The position numbers were made by a program, and so were the translations under genes. Of a stretch of 52,188 nt of DNA, positions 23,525 to 32,720 are shown piece after piece. The notes beneath the pieces were generated by a model. The model was not told where the DNA came from. It ran no database searches and saw only the letters and a program-made list of their open reading frames with translations. The DNA comes from Amycolatopsis orientalis DSM 43388. GTDB taxonomy: Bacteria > Actinomycetota > Actinomycetes > Mycobacteriales > Pseudonocardiaceae. Each line of letters opens with the position of its first letter. The first letter of the stretch is position 1. The stretch covers positions 1 through 52,188 of the forward strand of contig NZ_ASXG01000005.1 of assembly GCF_000411975.1 (NCBI RefSeq). The letters are read 5' to 3'.

Positions 23525-24613
23525 ATGCCTGCCATTCCCTCGCTAGGCGGCCTTCGCGGCCGCGGCAACAACCGGGCCAAGGCCAACCTCGAACGGCCGA
23601 TCCCGGTGCCGCTGTCCGCCTACGTCGTCGACTGCGCGGTGTATGTCGACGGCAAGCGGCTTCCCGGACGCTGGACGCACGCCGAGGCCATCCGCGAGGT
23701 GCGCAAGCGGCACGCGGGTTTCGTCTGGATCGGCCTGCACGAGCCGGATTCCGACCAGATCCAGGGCATCGCGGAGACCTTCGGCCTGCACGAACTGGCC
23801 GTCGAGGACGCGCTGGAGGCGCATCAGCGGCCGAAGCTGGAGCGCTACGACGACACGCTGTTCCTGGTCCTGAAGACCGTCCGGTACGTCGAGCACCAGT
23901 CGCCGACCACGGCGAACGAGATCGTGGAAACCGGCGAGCTGATGGTGTTCCTCGGCCGCGATTTCGTGATCACCGTCCGGCACGGCAACCACTCCGGGCT
24001 GGCTCGGCTGCGCCGTGAACTCGACGAGGATCCGGAGCGGCTGTCGCTGGGCCCGGCGGCGGTCGTGCACGCGATCGCCGACCACGTGGTCGACCACTAC
24101 CTCGAGGTCACCAGCCGGATCGAGGCGGACATCGACGAGATCGAGGCGCAGGTGTTCGCGCCGCGCTCGTCGGTGAGCGCCGAGCAGATCTACCTGATGA
24201 AGCGGGAAGTGCTCGAACTGCGGCGCGCAGTGGTCCCGCTCGCCACGCCGGTGTCGCGGCTCGCCGAGGGCTACACGCGGCTGGTGCCGGACGAGGTCCG
24301 GTCGTATTTCCGCGACGTCGCCGACCACCTCGCCACCGTGTCCGAACGCGTGGCGGCGTTCGACGAACTGCTCAGCACCCTGGTCGACGCGACCGTCGCG
24401 AAGATCTCGCTGCAGCAGAACACCGACATGCGCAAGATCACCGCGTGGGCGGCGATCATCACGGTGCCCACGATGATCGCGGGCATCTACGGCATGAACT
24501 TCGACTACATGCCCGAACTGCATTGGCAGTTCGGCTATCCGATCGTGGTCACGGTCATTCTCGCGATCTGTCTGCTGCTGTACCGAATATTCCGGAAGAA
24601 CGGCTGGTTGTAG
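23525..24613 (+). CDS. corA: CorA-type magnesium/divalent cation channel
   Basis: A 362-aa CorA protein: an alpha/beta cytoplasmic domain, a long helix region (about 200-300), then two C-terminal membrane segments with the signature YGMNF between them (about 323-327) and a basic end (RIFRKNGWL). CorA pentamers admit Mg2+ and also Co2+ or Ni2+ across the inner membrane. The ATG at 23525 has AGGAG 6 nt upstream. A leader ORF and pairing alternatives precede it; a 38-aa membrane peptide gene follows. The pairing with the trehalose importer region resembles Rv1235-Rv1239c. Confidence 0.94.
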   Translation: MPAIPSLGGLRGRGNNRAKANLERPIPVPLSAYVVDCAVYVDGKRLPGRWTHAEAIREVRKRHAGFVWIGLHEPDSDQIQGIAETFGLHELAVEDALEAHQRPKLERYDDTLFLVLKTVRYVEHQSPTTANEIVETGELMVFLGRDFVITVRHGNHSGLARLRRELDEDPERLSLGPAAVVHAIADHVVDHYLEVTSRIEADIDEIEAQVFAPRSSVSAEQIYLMKREVLELRRAVVPLATPVSRLAEGYTRLVPDEVRSYFRDVADHLATVSERVAAFDELLSTLVDATVAKISLQQNTDMRKITAWAAIITVPTMIAGIYGMNFDYMPELHWQFGYPIVVTVILAICLLLYRIFRKNGWL

Positions 24614-24666
24614 CCGCCCCTCGCGGTCCCCCTTTCTTCCCCCGGTTGCAGGAGGTTTGTCTCGTC

Positions 24667-24783
24667 ATGTCCCGGTTGCTGTCCAACCTCAAGTTCTGGG
24701 CGCTGGCCCTGTGCCTCGTCTGGATCGTCGGCATCGTCGCGATGATCGCGCTCAACCCCGGGTTCGCGCACGGCATGAAGTGA
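24667..24783 (+). CDS. Small membrane peptide downstream of corA, 38 aa
   Basis: A 38-residue peptide: basic start (MSRLLSNLKFW), one hydrophobic segment at about 11-29, short polar end. GCAGGAGG precedes the ATG at a somewhat long spacing of 11 nt. It lies 53 nt after corA on the same strand and could be a small partner of the channel. I do not know a family for it. Confidence 0.55.
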   Translation: MSRLLSNLKFWALALCLVWIVGIVAMIALNPGFAHGMK

Positions 24784-24797
24784 CGCCGCGTGCGCCG

Positions 24798-24803
24798 TAA
24801 CCT
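24798..24803 (+). promoter_or_regulatory. -10 box for leaderless phosphoesterase gene
   Basis: TAACCT ends 6 nt before the ATG at 24810, with no ribosome site between. Confidence 0.4.
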
Positions 24804-24809
24804 GGGCGT

Positions 24810-25463
24810 ATGCCAAAAGCGCTGGTGGTGGCCGACGAGGCCGACGAGCGGCTGTGGACCCCGGCGGTCCGCTCGCTGCGGGTCGACCTCGTCGTCGCCG
24901 CCGGCGATCTGCCGTTCGCGTATCTCGAGTTCCTCGCCGGCATGCTCGACGTGCCGTGCGTGTTCGTCCCGGGCAACCACGACCCCGACCTGAGCGGCTT
25001 CACCCGCTACGGCGGACTGTCCATGAAGGACGGTTTTCCGGCCGAATGGCCCGGCCCGGCCGGCGGCATCAACGCCGACGGCCGGATCGTCGACGTCGGC
25101 GGGCTCCGGATCGCCGGACTCGGCGGCTCGATCCGCTACCGCGACGGCCCGAACCAATGGACGCAACGGCAGCAGGCGCGCCGGGCCCGGCGGCTGGAGC
25201 GGCGGTTCCGGTGGCGGAAATGGCGCGACGGCAACGGAATCGACATCCTGCTGACGCATTCGCCGCCGCGGCATCTCGGCGACCGCGAAGACCCGCCGCA
25301 CCAAGGTTTCACCTGTCTGCACCGCACGATCGAAACCCTGCGGCCGCGATGGCTGCTGCACGGACACATCCACCCGCACGGCGAACCGGTGCCCGACCGC
25401 GTGGCCGGCCGCACCCGGATCCGCAACGTGGTGGGCTATCAGGTGATGGAGTTCCCGCGATGA
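24810..25463 (+). CDS. Calcineurin-like metallophosphoesterase
   Basis: A 217-aa metallophosphoesterase with the metal motifs AAGDLP (about 30-35), PGNHDPD (about 53-59), LLTHSPPRH (about 148-156) and LLHGHIHPHG (about 183-192). The first D-x-H motif is weak (ADEADE rather than DxHG), so one metal site may be altered. The ATG is leaderless-type. Its TGA overlaps the ATG of the ParB-like gene (ATGA), so the two proteins are made together. Confidence 0.88.
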   Translation: MPKALVVADEADERLWTPAVRSLRVDLVVAAGDLPFAYLEFLAGMLDVPCVFVPGNHDPDLSGFTRYGGLSMKDGFPAEWPGPAGGINADGRIVDVGGLRIAGLGGSIRYRDGPNQWTQRQQARRARRLERRFRWRKWRDGNGIDILLTHSPPRHLGDREDPPHQGFTCLHRTIETLRPRWLLHGHIHPHGEPVPDRVAGRTRIRNVVGYQVMEFPR

Positions 25464-26299
25464 CCCGACCGACCGGTTTCCCGCGCGCCGACGCCGAAAA
25501 CGACTTCCTCCGGGCCCGGCGGCGGCAAGTGCTGTCCCGGCTTTCCACCTGGCTGCGCCGGGAACCCGACGACGTCAACATCATGCTGCCGTTCCACGAG
25601 GTGGTGCAGGCGCTCGGGTACGTCAGCGAGACGCGGATCGGGACCCGCGTGATCGCCTTGGACTCGATTGTCGGCACCGTCGACCGGAGCCGCGATTTCG
25701 ACCGCCGGTTCCGCCCGACGTCCGCCCGCGTCCGGCAACGCTGGGAACGACTGGCGCTGGCCGCCCGCCGCGGCGAAGCGATCCCGCCGATCGAGGTGTA
25801 CCGGATCGGCGAACTGCACTTCATCATCGACGGCCACCACCGGGTTTCGGTCGCACTCGCGCAGGGACTGTCCACAATAGAGGCGTCGGTGACGGTGGTG
25901 CGCACCAAGCTGAACCCGAGCGGGATCCGGTACCGGGGCGACCTGATCGTGAAGGACTACCGGCGGCTGTTCCTGGAACGAGTCCCGCTGTCCGGTCACG
26001 CCCGGGCTTCGGTGCTGGTGCCGGATCCGTGGAACTACGCCCAGCTCGGCGAGCACGTCGAAGCGTGGGGTTTCCGGCTCATGCAGGACGAAGGCCGTTT
26101 CATCGACCGCGCGACCATCGCGCAACGGTGGTTCGACGAGGAATTCACGCCGGTGGTCGCGATGCTGCGGCAAGCGGATCTGATCGGCGACCGCACCGAG
26201 GCCGAGGCGTATCTGTGGGTCGCGTGCGAGCGGTACCGGCTCATCCGGACGCACCGCTGGGACGAGGAGGTCATCGAAACGCTGCGCTCCCGGAAGTGA
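25460..26299 (+). CDS. ParB/sulfiredoxin-fold protein coupled to the phosphoesterase
   Basis: A 279-aa protein with a ParB-N-like core: a RRGEAIPPIEVYRIGELHFI strand region, then IDGHHRVSVALAQG (about 128-141), the GHHR form of the ParB nucleotide loop (usually GxxR). The N-terminal 90 residues and C-terminal 110 are helical and unrecognised. It has no helix-turn-helix typical of chromosome ParB and is far from any parA/parS I can see, so a partition role is unlikely. ParB-fold loops bind CTP or ATP; here a small kinase or nuclease role with the coupled phosphoesterase is a guess. Confidence 0.75.
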   Translation: MTRPTGFPRADAENDFLRARRRQVLSRLSTWLRREPDDVNIMLPFHEVVQALGYVSETRIGTRVIALDSIVGTVDRSRDFDRRFRPTSARVRQRWERLALAARRGEAIPPIEVYRIGELHFIIDGHHRVSVALAQGLSTIEASVTVVRTKLNPSGIRYRGDLIVKDYRRLFLERVPLSGHARASVLVPDPWNYAQLGEHVEAWGFRLMQDEGRFIDRATIAQRWFDEEFTPVVAMLRQADLIGDRTEAEAYLWVACERYRLIRTHRWDEEVIETLRSRK

Positions 26300-26387
26300 C
26301 TTGTCCGGCAGCACCTGCTCGGCGAGGCGCTCGGGATGCCGCGGCAATCGGCCTGGGGGGGGTCCACCGAGCGAAAATGAGAACGGC

Positions 26388-26412
26388 CCGCTCCCGGTGG
26401 CGCCGGGAGCGG
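26388..26412. terminator. Terminator hairpin between ParB-like and pspC genes
   Basis: CCGCTCCCGG (26388-26397) pairs perfectly with CCGGGAGCGG (26403-26412) around a 5-nt loop. It sits between convergent genes. No U-run. Confidence 0.7.
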
Positions 26413-26463
26413 ACCGAACGATCTCGATGGGGTATGGGGCCAGCCCGGCCGGGCGACGGCAGG

Positions 26464-26658
26464 TCAGTCGCTGGGGATGATGGCCCACAGGATCAGGTAC
26501 GCGACGAACTGCGGCCCCGGCAGCAGGCACGACAGCAGCGCGAGCACCCGGACCTTGCCCGGCGTGGTCCCGAAGCGACGAGCGAGCCCGGCGCAGACGC
26601 CGCCGATCATGCGCCCCTCTCGCGGCCGGCTCAGCCGGTGAGTGACAGGTGCGGTCAT
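26464..26658 (-). CDS. PspC-domain small membrane protein
   Basis: A 64-aa PspC-domain protein: basic lead, the GRMIGGVCAGLARRFG motif (about 15-30), then one hydrophobic segment LALLSCLLPGPQFVAYLILW. Such proteins help sense envelope stress, though the isolated short form is common and uncharacterised. The ATG at 26658 has GGGAGGGG upstream. The leader contains a 9-bp hairpin at 26736-26762. Confidence 0.88.
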   Translation of the reverse strand: MTAPVTHRLSRPREGRMIGGVCAGLARRFGTTPGKVRVLALLSCLLPGPQFVAYLILWAIIPSD

Positions 26659-26925
26659 CGTGTTCCCCTCCCGTTTGGGTTCGTACCTCCATGGCACCAC
26701 GTCCGGCGTGCGGGCACATCGCTCCGCGGGACGATCCGGACCCCTAAGGGGGTGGGGTCCGGCATGGGGGAGGAATCGGGGTCGGGGCGGGAACTGGCTG
26801 GTCAGCAGTCGGCTGAGGCAGGAAAGACCCGGCAGACGCCACTCGCCCCGAACAGGGTTTTCTCGCCGGTGGGCGAGGGCGCGCGAAGCTGTCCCTGCCG
26901 ATGCGCTCGACCCAGCACGGCGAAC

Positions 26926-26980
26926 GTCCGTGAAGGACCCCTTGAAGGAATCTGATTCCCTCAAAGAGCCCCTCACGGAC
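26926..26980. repeat. Isolated E-type palindrome
   Basis: Bases 26926-26952 and 26954-26980 form an inverted repeat pairing at 22 of 27 positions around one base, with outer arms GTCCGTGA and TCACGGAC. It is the same family as the units at 168-283, 323-375, 28134-28172 and 43527-43578. Here it is not at a gene end. Confidence 0.8.
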
Positions 26981-27204
26981 ATCGGCGAGAGCGAAGAGGC
27001 ACGCGATCCGCCGCGCCAGCGAACTTGACACCCCGGTCCTCCTGAGCCAACCGCTCGTCGTTGCCCAGTAGACCCGTCCGCGGAGCGGAGCGTGCCCGGA
27101 AACGGCGTTCGCGCGGTTGCCCGGCAAAACCCGCCAACCAGCGGTGATGACTCAGCGAAGTGTGGGATTTCCCAGCGAGGGCTGGATTTTTCGCCACTCA
27201 CGGT

Positions 27205-27210
27205 GATACT
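27205..27210 (+). promoter_or_regulatory. -10 box for leaderless lipoprotein gene
   Basis: GATACT (preceded by TG, an extended -10) ends 7 nt before the GTG at 27218. Confidence 0.45.
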
Positions 27211-27217
27211 GCACCCC

Positions 27218-28123
27218 GTGCGTAACCCACTCGGAGTCCTCGCGGTCGGCTGTTCGGTGCTCTTCGCCGCGGCGGCCGGATGTTCGGCGGAGTCCGCCCC
27301 GGCGCCGGCCCCGCAGTCCACGCCGGTGCCCTTGACCGCGATCGCGGCGCTCGGGGACTTCGCCACGCTCGACTATTGCAGCCTTCTCGACCCGAAGCGG
27401 CTCAAGAACACCACCGCCGACACGCCGGATTCCTCGTTCACCGCGTGCCAGGCGGACTTCGTCCAGGCCGGCCGCCCCCGCACGGTCACCATCGGGCCGC
27501 TCGCGGCTGACCGCGATCCCAACCTTCAGGCCTACGCCTGTCCAGGCAAGGTGCCGGACGGGGTTTCCGTGCAGCAAGGCGGTTTCGTGCCGGATCGGAC
27601 GTGCGGGCGGGCCATCACCTTCGCCGACGGGGTCCGGCTGGCCGTTTCGATCACCGACGGGGACGACCGCGGCAGTGCGGAGGACCGGTGCGCCGCCGCG
27701 GACGACGTGGTCGGCGGGGCGCTCGACGCGGTGACCGGCAACCGGGTGCGGCATCCGCAGTTGCCCGACCGGTCCTGGGGGCGGGTGGATTCCTGCGCGA
27801 TCCTCAGCGCGTCCGGGGCGCAGGGCGGCGACGCGACGGCCGGGTTCGCCGGGCATTCCTGCATCCTCGACAAGGTGAGCCTGGAGTTCGCGGTGGTGCG
27901 GCAGGCTCCGGCGGGGCCGTCGGAAACGCTCGGCAACCGGACGGCGCGGGTGGCGGCCGACGGGGCGTTCTGCCGGGTCCGCACGGTGCAGCCCTCCCCC
28001 GCCACGCCGGGACGCGCGGAGCAGGCGACGGTGAGCGTGGTCGACACCAGCGGTGCGGGCGGGGAGGCGGCTTGCCCCGCCGCCCGCACCGCTGCCGCGA
28101 CGATCTTTTCGAGAATCCCCTGA
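27218..28123 (+). CDS. Secreted lipoprotein, DUF3558-like
   Basis: About 301 aa with a signal peptide (VRNPLGVLAVGC opening) and lipobox AAAGC near residue 21, then an Ala/Pro linker and two similar folded halves, each with paired cysteines (DYCSLLDPKRL with TACQADF; RVDSCAILSA with HSCILDK). The C-SLLD and C-ILSA patterns resemble DUF3558-type actinobacterial lipoproteins, duplicated here; that assignment is by eye. The GTG at 27218 is leaderless-type; a GTG at 27203 is the alternative. Function unknown. Confidence 0.72.
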   Translation: MRNPLGVLAVGCSVLFAAAAGCSAESAPAPAPQSTPVPLTAIAALGDFATLDYCSLLDPKRLKNTTADTPDSSFTACQADFVQAGRPRTVTIGPLAADRDPNLQAYACPGKVPDGVSVQQGGFVPDRTCGRAITFADGVRLAVSITDGDDRGSAEDRCAAADDVVGGALDAVTGNRVRHPQLPDRSWGRVDSCAILSASGAQGGDATAGFAGHSCILDKVSLEFAVVRQAPAGPSETLGNRTARVAADGAFCRVRTVQPSPATPGRAEQATVSVVDTSGAGGEAACPAARTAAATIFSRIP

Positions 28124-28133
28124 ACGTTCGTGA

Positions 28134-28172
28134 AGGGCTCCTTGCGGGACTCAGCTTCCCGCAAGGAGCCCT
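28134..28172. terminator. E-type hairpin as bidirectional terminator
   Basis: AGGGCTCCTTGCGGGA (28134-28149) pairs perfectly with TCCCGCAAGGAGCCCT (28157-28172) around a 7-nt loop. It sits between the convergent lipoprotein and sugC genes, 10 nt and 15 nt from their stops. Confidence 0.8.
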
Positions 28173-28187
28173 CCCCGGACCGCTGGC

Positions 28188-29363
28188 TCAGTCGGCGTAC
28201 GTGAGGTTCCGGCCGTCGGACGGGTCGAAGAGCTTCACCTTGTCCGCGTCGAACCACATCCGCAGGTCCTGGTTCTCCGCGGCCGCCGATTCCGCCGACA
28301 GCCGGGCCACGATCAGCGATTCCGCGCCGGGGACGTCGGCCGAACCGCTGTCCGCGGCCAGCTCCGCCAGTTCGGCCGAGGTCGCCGCCTCGCCGTCCAC
28401 GGTGAAGTGCGCGAACTTCTCCGAACCCATCGACTCCAGGACGTCCACGTGCGCGGTGAACGTCGCCCCTTCGCGGCCCGATTCGACCAGCGCGGCGTCC
28501 TCGAAGTGCTCCGGGCGGATGCCCATGATCACCTCGCGCGGGGCGTTCGCCGCCTCGGCCATCCGGCGGATCCGGTCGGTCAGCGGCGTGGCACCCAGCG
28601 AACTGCGCAGCTCGCCGTTCTCCAGCGTCGCGGGCAGGAAGTTCATCGACGGCGAGCCGATGAAGCCGGCCACGAACAGGTTCGCCGGATTGTCGTAGAG
28701 GAACTGCGGCGAGCCGATCTGCTGGACGTACCCGGCCCGCAGCACCACGACCCGGTCGCCGAGGGTCATCGCCTCGGTCTGGTCGTGCGTGACGTACAGC
28801 GTGGTCGTGCCGAGCTGCTTCTGGATCTTCGACACCGACGTGCGCATCTGGCCGCGCAGTTTGGCGTCCAGGTTGGACAGTGGTTCGTCCATCAGGAACG
28901 CCTTGGGGTTGCGGACGATCGCCCGGCCCATCGCCACCCGCTGCCGCTGCCCGCCGGACAGGTTGGCCGGCTTGCGGTCGAGGTGCTGGGTCAGGTCGAG
29001 GATCTTCGCCGCTTCCTCCACTTTGGACCGGACGATCTTGTCGTCCACTTTGGCCAGCCGCAGCGGGAACGCCATGTTCTCCCGCACGCTCATGTGCGGG
29101 TACAGCGCGTACGACTGGAACACCATCGCGATGTCCCGGTCCTTCGGCGCTTTCTCGTTGACCCGCTTGCCGTCGATGCGCAGTTCGCCCGAGGAGATGT
29201 CCTCCAGCCCGGCGACCATGTTGAGCGTGGTCGACTTCCCGCAGCCGGACGGGCCGACGAGGATGATGAACTCGCCGTCGGCGATCGTGATGTCCACTTC
29301 GGACACCGCGAGCGCGCCGTCGGGATAGCGCTTGGAAACCTTGTCGAGAACGATTTCAGCCAT
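28188..29363 (-). CDS. sugC: ABC importer ATPase, SugC-like
   Basis: A 391-aa sugar-importer ATPase: Walker A GPSGCGKST (about 37-45), Q-loop FQSYALYPH, signature NLSGGQRQR, Walker B AFLMDEPLSNLD, switch His in VTHDQTEAM, and a C-terminal regulatory OB-type region (MGIRPEHF). This layout belongs to MalK/UgpC/SugC ATPases. Gene order LpqY-SugA-SugB-SugC matches the trehalose-recycling importer of mycobacteria, so trehalose is the likely sugar. The ATG is 3 nt after sugB. Confidence 0.92.
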   Translation of the reverse strand: MAEIVLDKVSKRYPDGALAVSEVDITIADGEFIILVGPSGCGKSTTLNMVAGLEDISSGELRIDGKRVNEKAPKDRDIAMVFQSYALYPHMSVRENMAFPLRLAKVDDKIVRSKVEEAAKILDLTQHLDRKPANLSGGQRQRVAMGRAIVRNPKAFLMDEPLSNLDAKLRGQMRTSVSKIQKQLGTTTLYVTHDQTEAMTLGDRVVVLRAGYVQQIGSPQFLYDNPANLFVAGFIGSPSMNFLPATLENGELRSSLGATPLTDRIRRMAEAANAPREVIMGIRPEHFEDAALVESGREGATFTAHVDVLESMGSEKFAHFTVDGEAATSAELAELAADSGSADVPGAESLIVARLSAESAAAENQDLRMWFDADKVKLFDPSDGRNLTYAD

Positions 29364-29366
29364 GGG

Positions 29367-30209
29367 TCAGCCCTTCACCGCACCGGACGTCAGCCCCGCG
29401 ACGATGCGACGCTGGAAGAACAACACGAACAGGATGATCGGCACCGTGATCACGACCGCGGCCGCGCACACCTGGCCGGTCGGGTCCTCGAACTGCGAGG
29501 ACCCGGTGAAGAACGACAACGCCGCGGGCACCGTGCGCGACGATTCGGTGGACGTCAGCGAGATGGCGAACAGGAAGTCGTTCCAGCAGAGGATGAACAC
29601 CAGGATCGCCGTGGTGAACACGCCCGGCGCGGCCAGCGGCGCGATCACCTTCCGGAACGCCTGGGCCGGCGTCGCGCCGTCCATTTTCGCCGCCTTTTCC
29701 AGCTCCCACGGGATTTCCCGGAAGAACGCGGACAGCGTGTAGATCGACAGCGGCAGCGCGAACGTGATGTAGGGCAGGATCAACCCCGGCCAGGTATCGA
29801 AGAGGCCGAGCCCGCGTTCGATGTTGAACAGCGGGGTGACCAGCGATACCTGCGGGAACATCGCGATCAGCAGGGAAAGCCCGACCAGCAGCTGCTTGCC
29901 GGGGAAATCGAGCCGGGCGATCGCGTACGCCGCCATCGTGCCCAGCACCACCGCGATGACCGTGGAGATCACCGCGATGCCGATCGAGTTCACCAGCGCG
30001 TGCAGGAACTCCGTGGTCTGGAAAATGTCCGCGTAGTTCTTGAGCGTCCATTCCACCGGGATGAAATTGCCGTCGGTGAGCGTCGCTTTCGTCTTGAACG
30101 ACAGCGAAAGCACCCACAGCACCGGGACGATGGCGAACACCACCACCAGGATGTCCAGCAGGCTCCAGGTGACCTTGCGGCCGGTCGTGACCGCACCTCC
30201 GATAGCCAT
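29367..30209 (-). CDS. sugB: ABC importer permease, SugB-like
   Basis: A 280-aa permease with six predicted membrane segments and the EAA loop ([20 protein letters not shown]) that docks the ATPase. It belongs to the MalG/SugB half of sugar importers. Its ATG overlaps the sugA stop by one base (TGATG), so translation is coupled. Confidence 0.92.
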   Translation of the reverse strand: MAIGGAVTTGRKVTWSLLDILVVVFAIVPVLWVLSLSFKTKATLTDGNFIPVEWTLKNYADIFQTTEFLHALVNSIGIAVISTVIAVVLGTMAAYAIARLDFPGKQLLVGLSLLIAMFPQVSLVTPLFNIERGLGLFDTWPGLILPYITFALPLSIYTLSAFFREIPWELEKAAKMDGATPAQAFRKVIAPLAAPGVFTTAILVFILCWNDFLFAISLTSTESSRTVPAALSFFTGSSQFEDPTGQVCAAAVVITVPIILFVLFFQRRIVAGLTSGAVKG

Positions 30210-31156
30210 CAGCGCTTCCCCCCGTCGTCCGTGCCGGGCGCGGCGGTGCCGAACACCTTGATGAAGAGGAACGCGATGATCGCCACCGTGAGGAAGATCA
30301 GCACCGCCATGGTGGAGCCGATCCCGAGGTTGAGCCCCTTGACCAGGTTGTCGTAGGTCTGCATGGACACCGATCCGGTGTCCTGCGCGCCGCCGGTCAG
30401 CACGTAGATGTTGTCGAAAATGCGGAACGCGTCGAGCGTGCGGAACAGCAGCGCGACGAGAATCGCCGGTTTCATCACCGGCAGCATCACCTTGGTGAAC
30501 CGCTGCCACGCGGTCGCGCCGTCCATCGCCGCGGCCTTCAGCAGGTCGTCCGGCACCAGCGCCAGCCCGGCCATGAGCAGCAGCGCCATGAACGGCGTCG
30601 TCTTCCACACCTCGGCGAGGATGATGATGAACAGCGACGGCCACTGGTCGGTCAACGGCGCGACGCCTTCGCCGAGCGCGTTCGCCAGGTACCCGGTTTT
30701 GGGCGTCCAGGCGAAATACCACGAGAACGCGGCGACGACGGTCACGATGCCGTACGGGATCAGCGCGACGGTGCGCACCAGTCCTCGGCCGACCAGCGTG
30801 CGGTGCATGATCAGCGCGAGCCCCATGCCGAGCACGAATTCGATCGCCACCGACACGACGGTGAGGAACATCGTGGTGCCGAACGCGGTCCACCAGTAGG
30901 AATTCGTGAGCACCGCGGCGTAATTGTCGAAGCCGATGAACTCGTGCCTCGCCGGGAACCGCAGGTCATAACGTTGCAGCGAAAGCCAGATCGAATAGAT
31001 GATCGGGTATCCGGTCACGGCGACCATCACGACGAACGCGGGCGCGCACAGCCACAGCCCGAGCCGCCGTTCCGCCTTCTTGCCTTCGGAAAGCGCGGGC
31101 TTTCCCTTCCGGTGCGCCGCCTCGCGGCTGGTCGCGGCGGGATCCTGGACGGTCAC
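30209..31156 (-). CDS. sugA: ABC importer permease, SugA-like
   Basis: A 315-aa permease of the MalF/SugA type: a polar N-terminus of about 35 residues, six membrane segments and an EAA loop ([20 protein letters not shown]). The GTG start has AAGGGAG upstream and overlaps the binding-protein stop as GTGA. It pairs with SugB to form the channel. Confidence 0.92.
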   Translation of the reverse strand: MTVQDPAATSREAAHRKGKPALSEGKKAERRLGLWLCAPAFVVMVAVTGYPIIYSIWLSLQRYDLRFPARHEFIGFDNYAAVLTNSYWWTAFGTTMFLTVVSVAIEFVLGMGLALIMHRTLVGRGLVRTVALIPYGIVTVVAAFSWYFAWTPKTGYLANALGEGVAPLTDQWPSLFIIILAEVWKTTPFMALLLMAGLALVPDDLLKAAAMDGATAWQRFTKVMLPVMKPAILVALLFRTLDAFRIFDNIYVLTGGAQDTGSVSMQTYDNLVKGLNLGIGSTMAVLIFLTVAIIAFLFIKVFGTAAPGTDDGGKR

Positions 31157-32472
31157 GGGATCACTCCCTTCGACTGGAGCGCGTCATCGAGCTGTTCCCG
31201 CAGTTTCCGCGCGGTCGTCTGCGGATCGATCGCCGACGGCGGGGAGAGGATTTTCGACATCACCGTGGACAGGTTCTGGTACACCGGCGTGAGCGGCCGG
31301 ACCGCGGCCGTTTTGAGCGCCGACAGGATCGCGTCGCGCATCGGGTACTTCTGGGCCATGTTCGGGTTGTCCGCGGACACCGGCTTCGCCGGGTCCACCG
31401 GAACGTCGTCGTGGTACACCGACTCGATCGTCGGCGGCACGCCGTCGTTGATCGCCGACACCTTCTGGTTTTCCTTGCTGCGCAAGCACAACGCCGCTTC
31501 GTAAGCCTCGGGTTTGTGCTGCGAGTAGGCGCTCACCGCCAGGTCGAACCCGCCGATCGTGGTCTTCGCCGGCATGCCTTCCTTCGCCTGCGGATACACC
31601 GCCCATTTGAAGTGCGGCAGGTCCTGCGGCTTTTCTTCGGCGTAGGAGGCGTACACGAACGGCCAGTTCAGCTCGAACGCGGCACTGCCGCGCTGGAACG
31701 TCTGCCGGACGTCGTCCTCCTTCTGGTTCGTCAGCGACGGATCGGTGATCCCCGACGAGGTGACCTTCTTCAGCAGTGCCAGCGCCTGCACCGCGCCGTC
31801 GTCCATCACGACGGATTTCCCGTCGTCGGAGAGGATGTGCCCGCCGAGCGACTCGACCAGCGTGTTGTAGATGACGACCAGGCCCTCGTACTGCGCGCCG
31901 GTGAACACGATCGAATACGGCTTGTGCTCGCTCTTGAGCCGCTGCGACATCTGCATCATCTCGTCCCACGTCTTCGGCGGGGTCGGGGTGATGCGGTCGT
32001 CGTACCAGAGCAGCTGCACGTTGGTGTTCTTCGGCGCGGCGTAGAGCTTGCCTTGATACGTCGCGGTTTCCAGCGGGCCCTTGAGCACGCCCTCGGACGC
32101 GGCCGTCTTGTTCTGCCCGGTCCACTCGTCGACCCAGCCCGCCTCGGCGAATTCCGGGACCCAGGTGACGTCGAGGCCGAGCACGTCCATCGACGTGTCG
32201 CCGGCGGCGAGCCGGCGCGCCATCTGGATCCGCTGGTCGTCCGAACCGCGCTGCAGCTTGTTGTAGACGATCCGGTACCGCCCGGCGGCGGCCTTGTTGC
32301 AGTTGTCGACGACCGTCTGGAAATGGTCCTCCGGGGAGTAGTAGACGTTGATCGTCGTCCCGGAGGCCGTTCCGCAGCCCGCCACCAGACCGCTGCCCGC
32401 CACGCCCGCGGCGAGCAATGCCGCCGCGCGGGTGGGTCCTCGTTTCTTTCCGCTGGGCCGTTTCTTCCCCAT
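31153..32472 (-). CDS. lpqY: Sugar-binding lipoprotein, LpqY-like
   Basis: A 439-aa extracellular solute-binding lipoprotein. The signal peptide has a basic start (GKKRPSGKKRG) and lipobox LVAGC with Cys33. The body is a class I sugar-binding fold (VYYSPEDHF near the start, GTPLIAA-like middle replaced by KTTIGGFDLAVS). It heads the four-gene operon; the ATG at 32472 follows GAGGAGG. By order and type it is the LpqY homologue that feeds trehalose to SugABC. The sugar is inferred from synteny, not shown. Confidence 0.88.
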   Translation of the reverse strand: MGKKRPSGKKRGPTRAAALLAAGVAGSGLVAGCGTASGTTINVYYSPEDHFQTVVDNCNKAAAGRYRIVYNKLQRGSDDQRIQMARRLAAGDTSMDVLGLDVTWVPEFAEAGWVDEWTGQNKTAASEGVLKGPLETATYQGKLYAAPKNTNVQLLWYDDRITPTPPKTWDEMMQMSQRLKSEHKPYSIVFTGAQYEGLVVIYNTLVESLGGHILSDDGKSVVMDDGAVQALALLKKVTSSGITDPSLTNQKEDDVRQTFQRGSAAFELNWPFVYASYAEEKPQDLPHFKWAVYPQAKEGMPAKTTIGGFDLAVSAYSQHKPEAYEAALCLRSKENQKVSAINDGVPPTIESVYHDDVPVDPAKPVSADNPNMAQKYPMRDAILSALKTAAVRPLTPVYQNLSTVMSKILSPPSAIDPQTTARKLREQLDDALQSKGVIP

Positions 32473-32720
32473 CCAAGCCTCCTCGCCCAAGTGCACACGG
32501 CGCCTTCCGGCACCGCCCCCAGAAAGCACGCCGCGGCGAGGCGACCCGAGCCAGCACCCCGACGTGCCAGTTGCCGGCAGGCCGCGCTGGAGGACACGAC
32601 CGGCCAACCGGTGTCGGACAACCTATGCCCGGCGATCACCGGCCGCAAGCAGGGTCGGTAACGATTCAGCCAGGTGCGCGCGAACCATCGGAAGGACGGG
32701 TGAAGTCCTCCCCCGGGCCG

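Larger units (their letters stand above)
26659..27217. other. Gene-free region with hairpins
   Basis: The region holds a perfect 9-bp hairpin (CCGGACCCC at 26736-26744 with GGGGTCCGG at 26754-26762) in the pspC leader, one E-type palindrome at 26926-26980, and a GATACT box at 27205-27210 for the lipoprotein gene. The rest shows no gene I can support. Confidence 0.55.

Noticed and set aside
25460..26299. Chromosome partition protein ParB
   Set aside because: Only the nucleotide-loop fold is shared; no helix-turn-helix domain, parA neighbour or parS-like site was seen.
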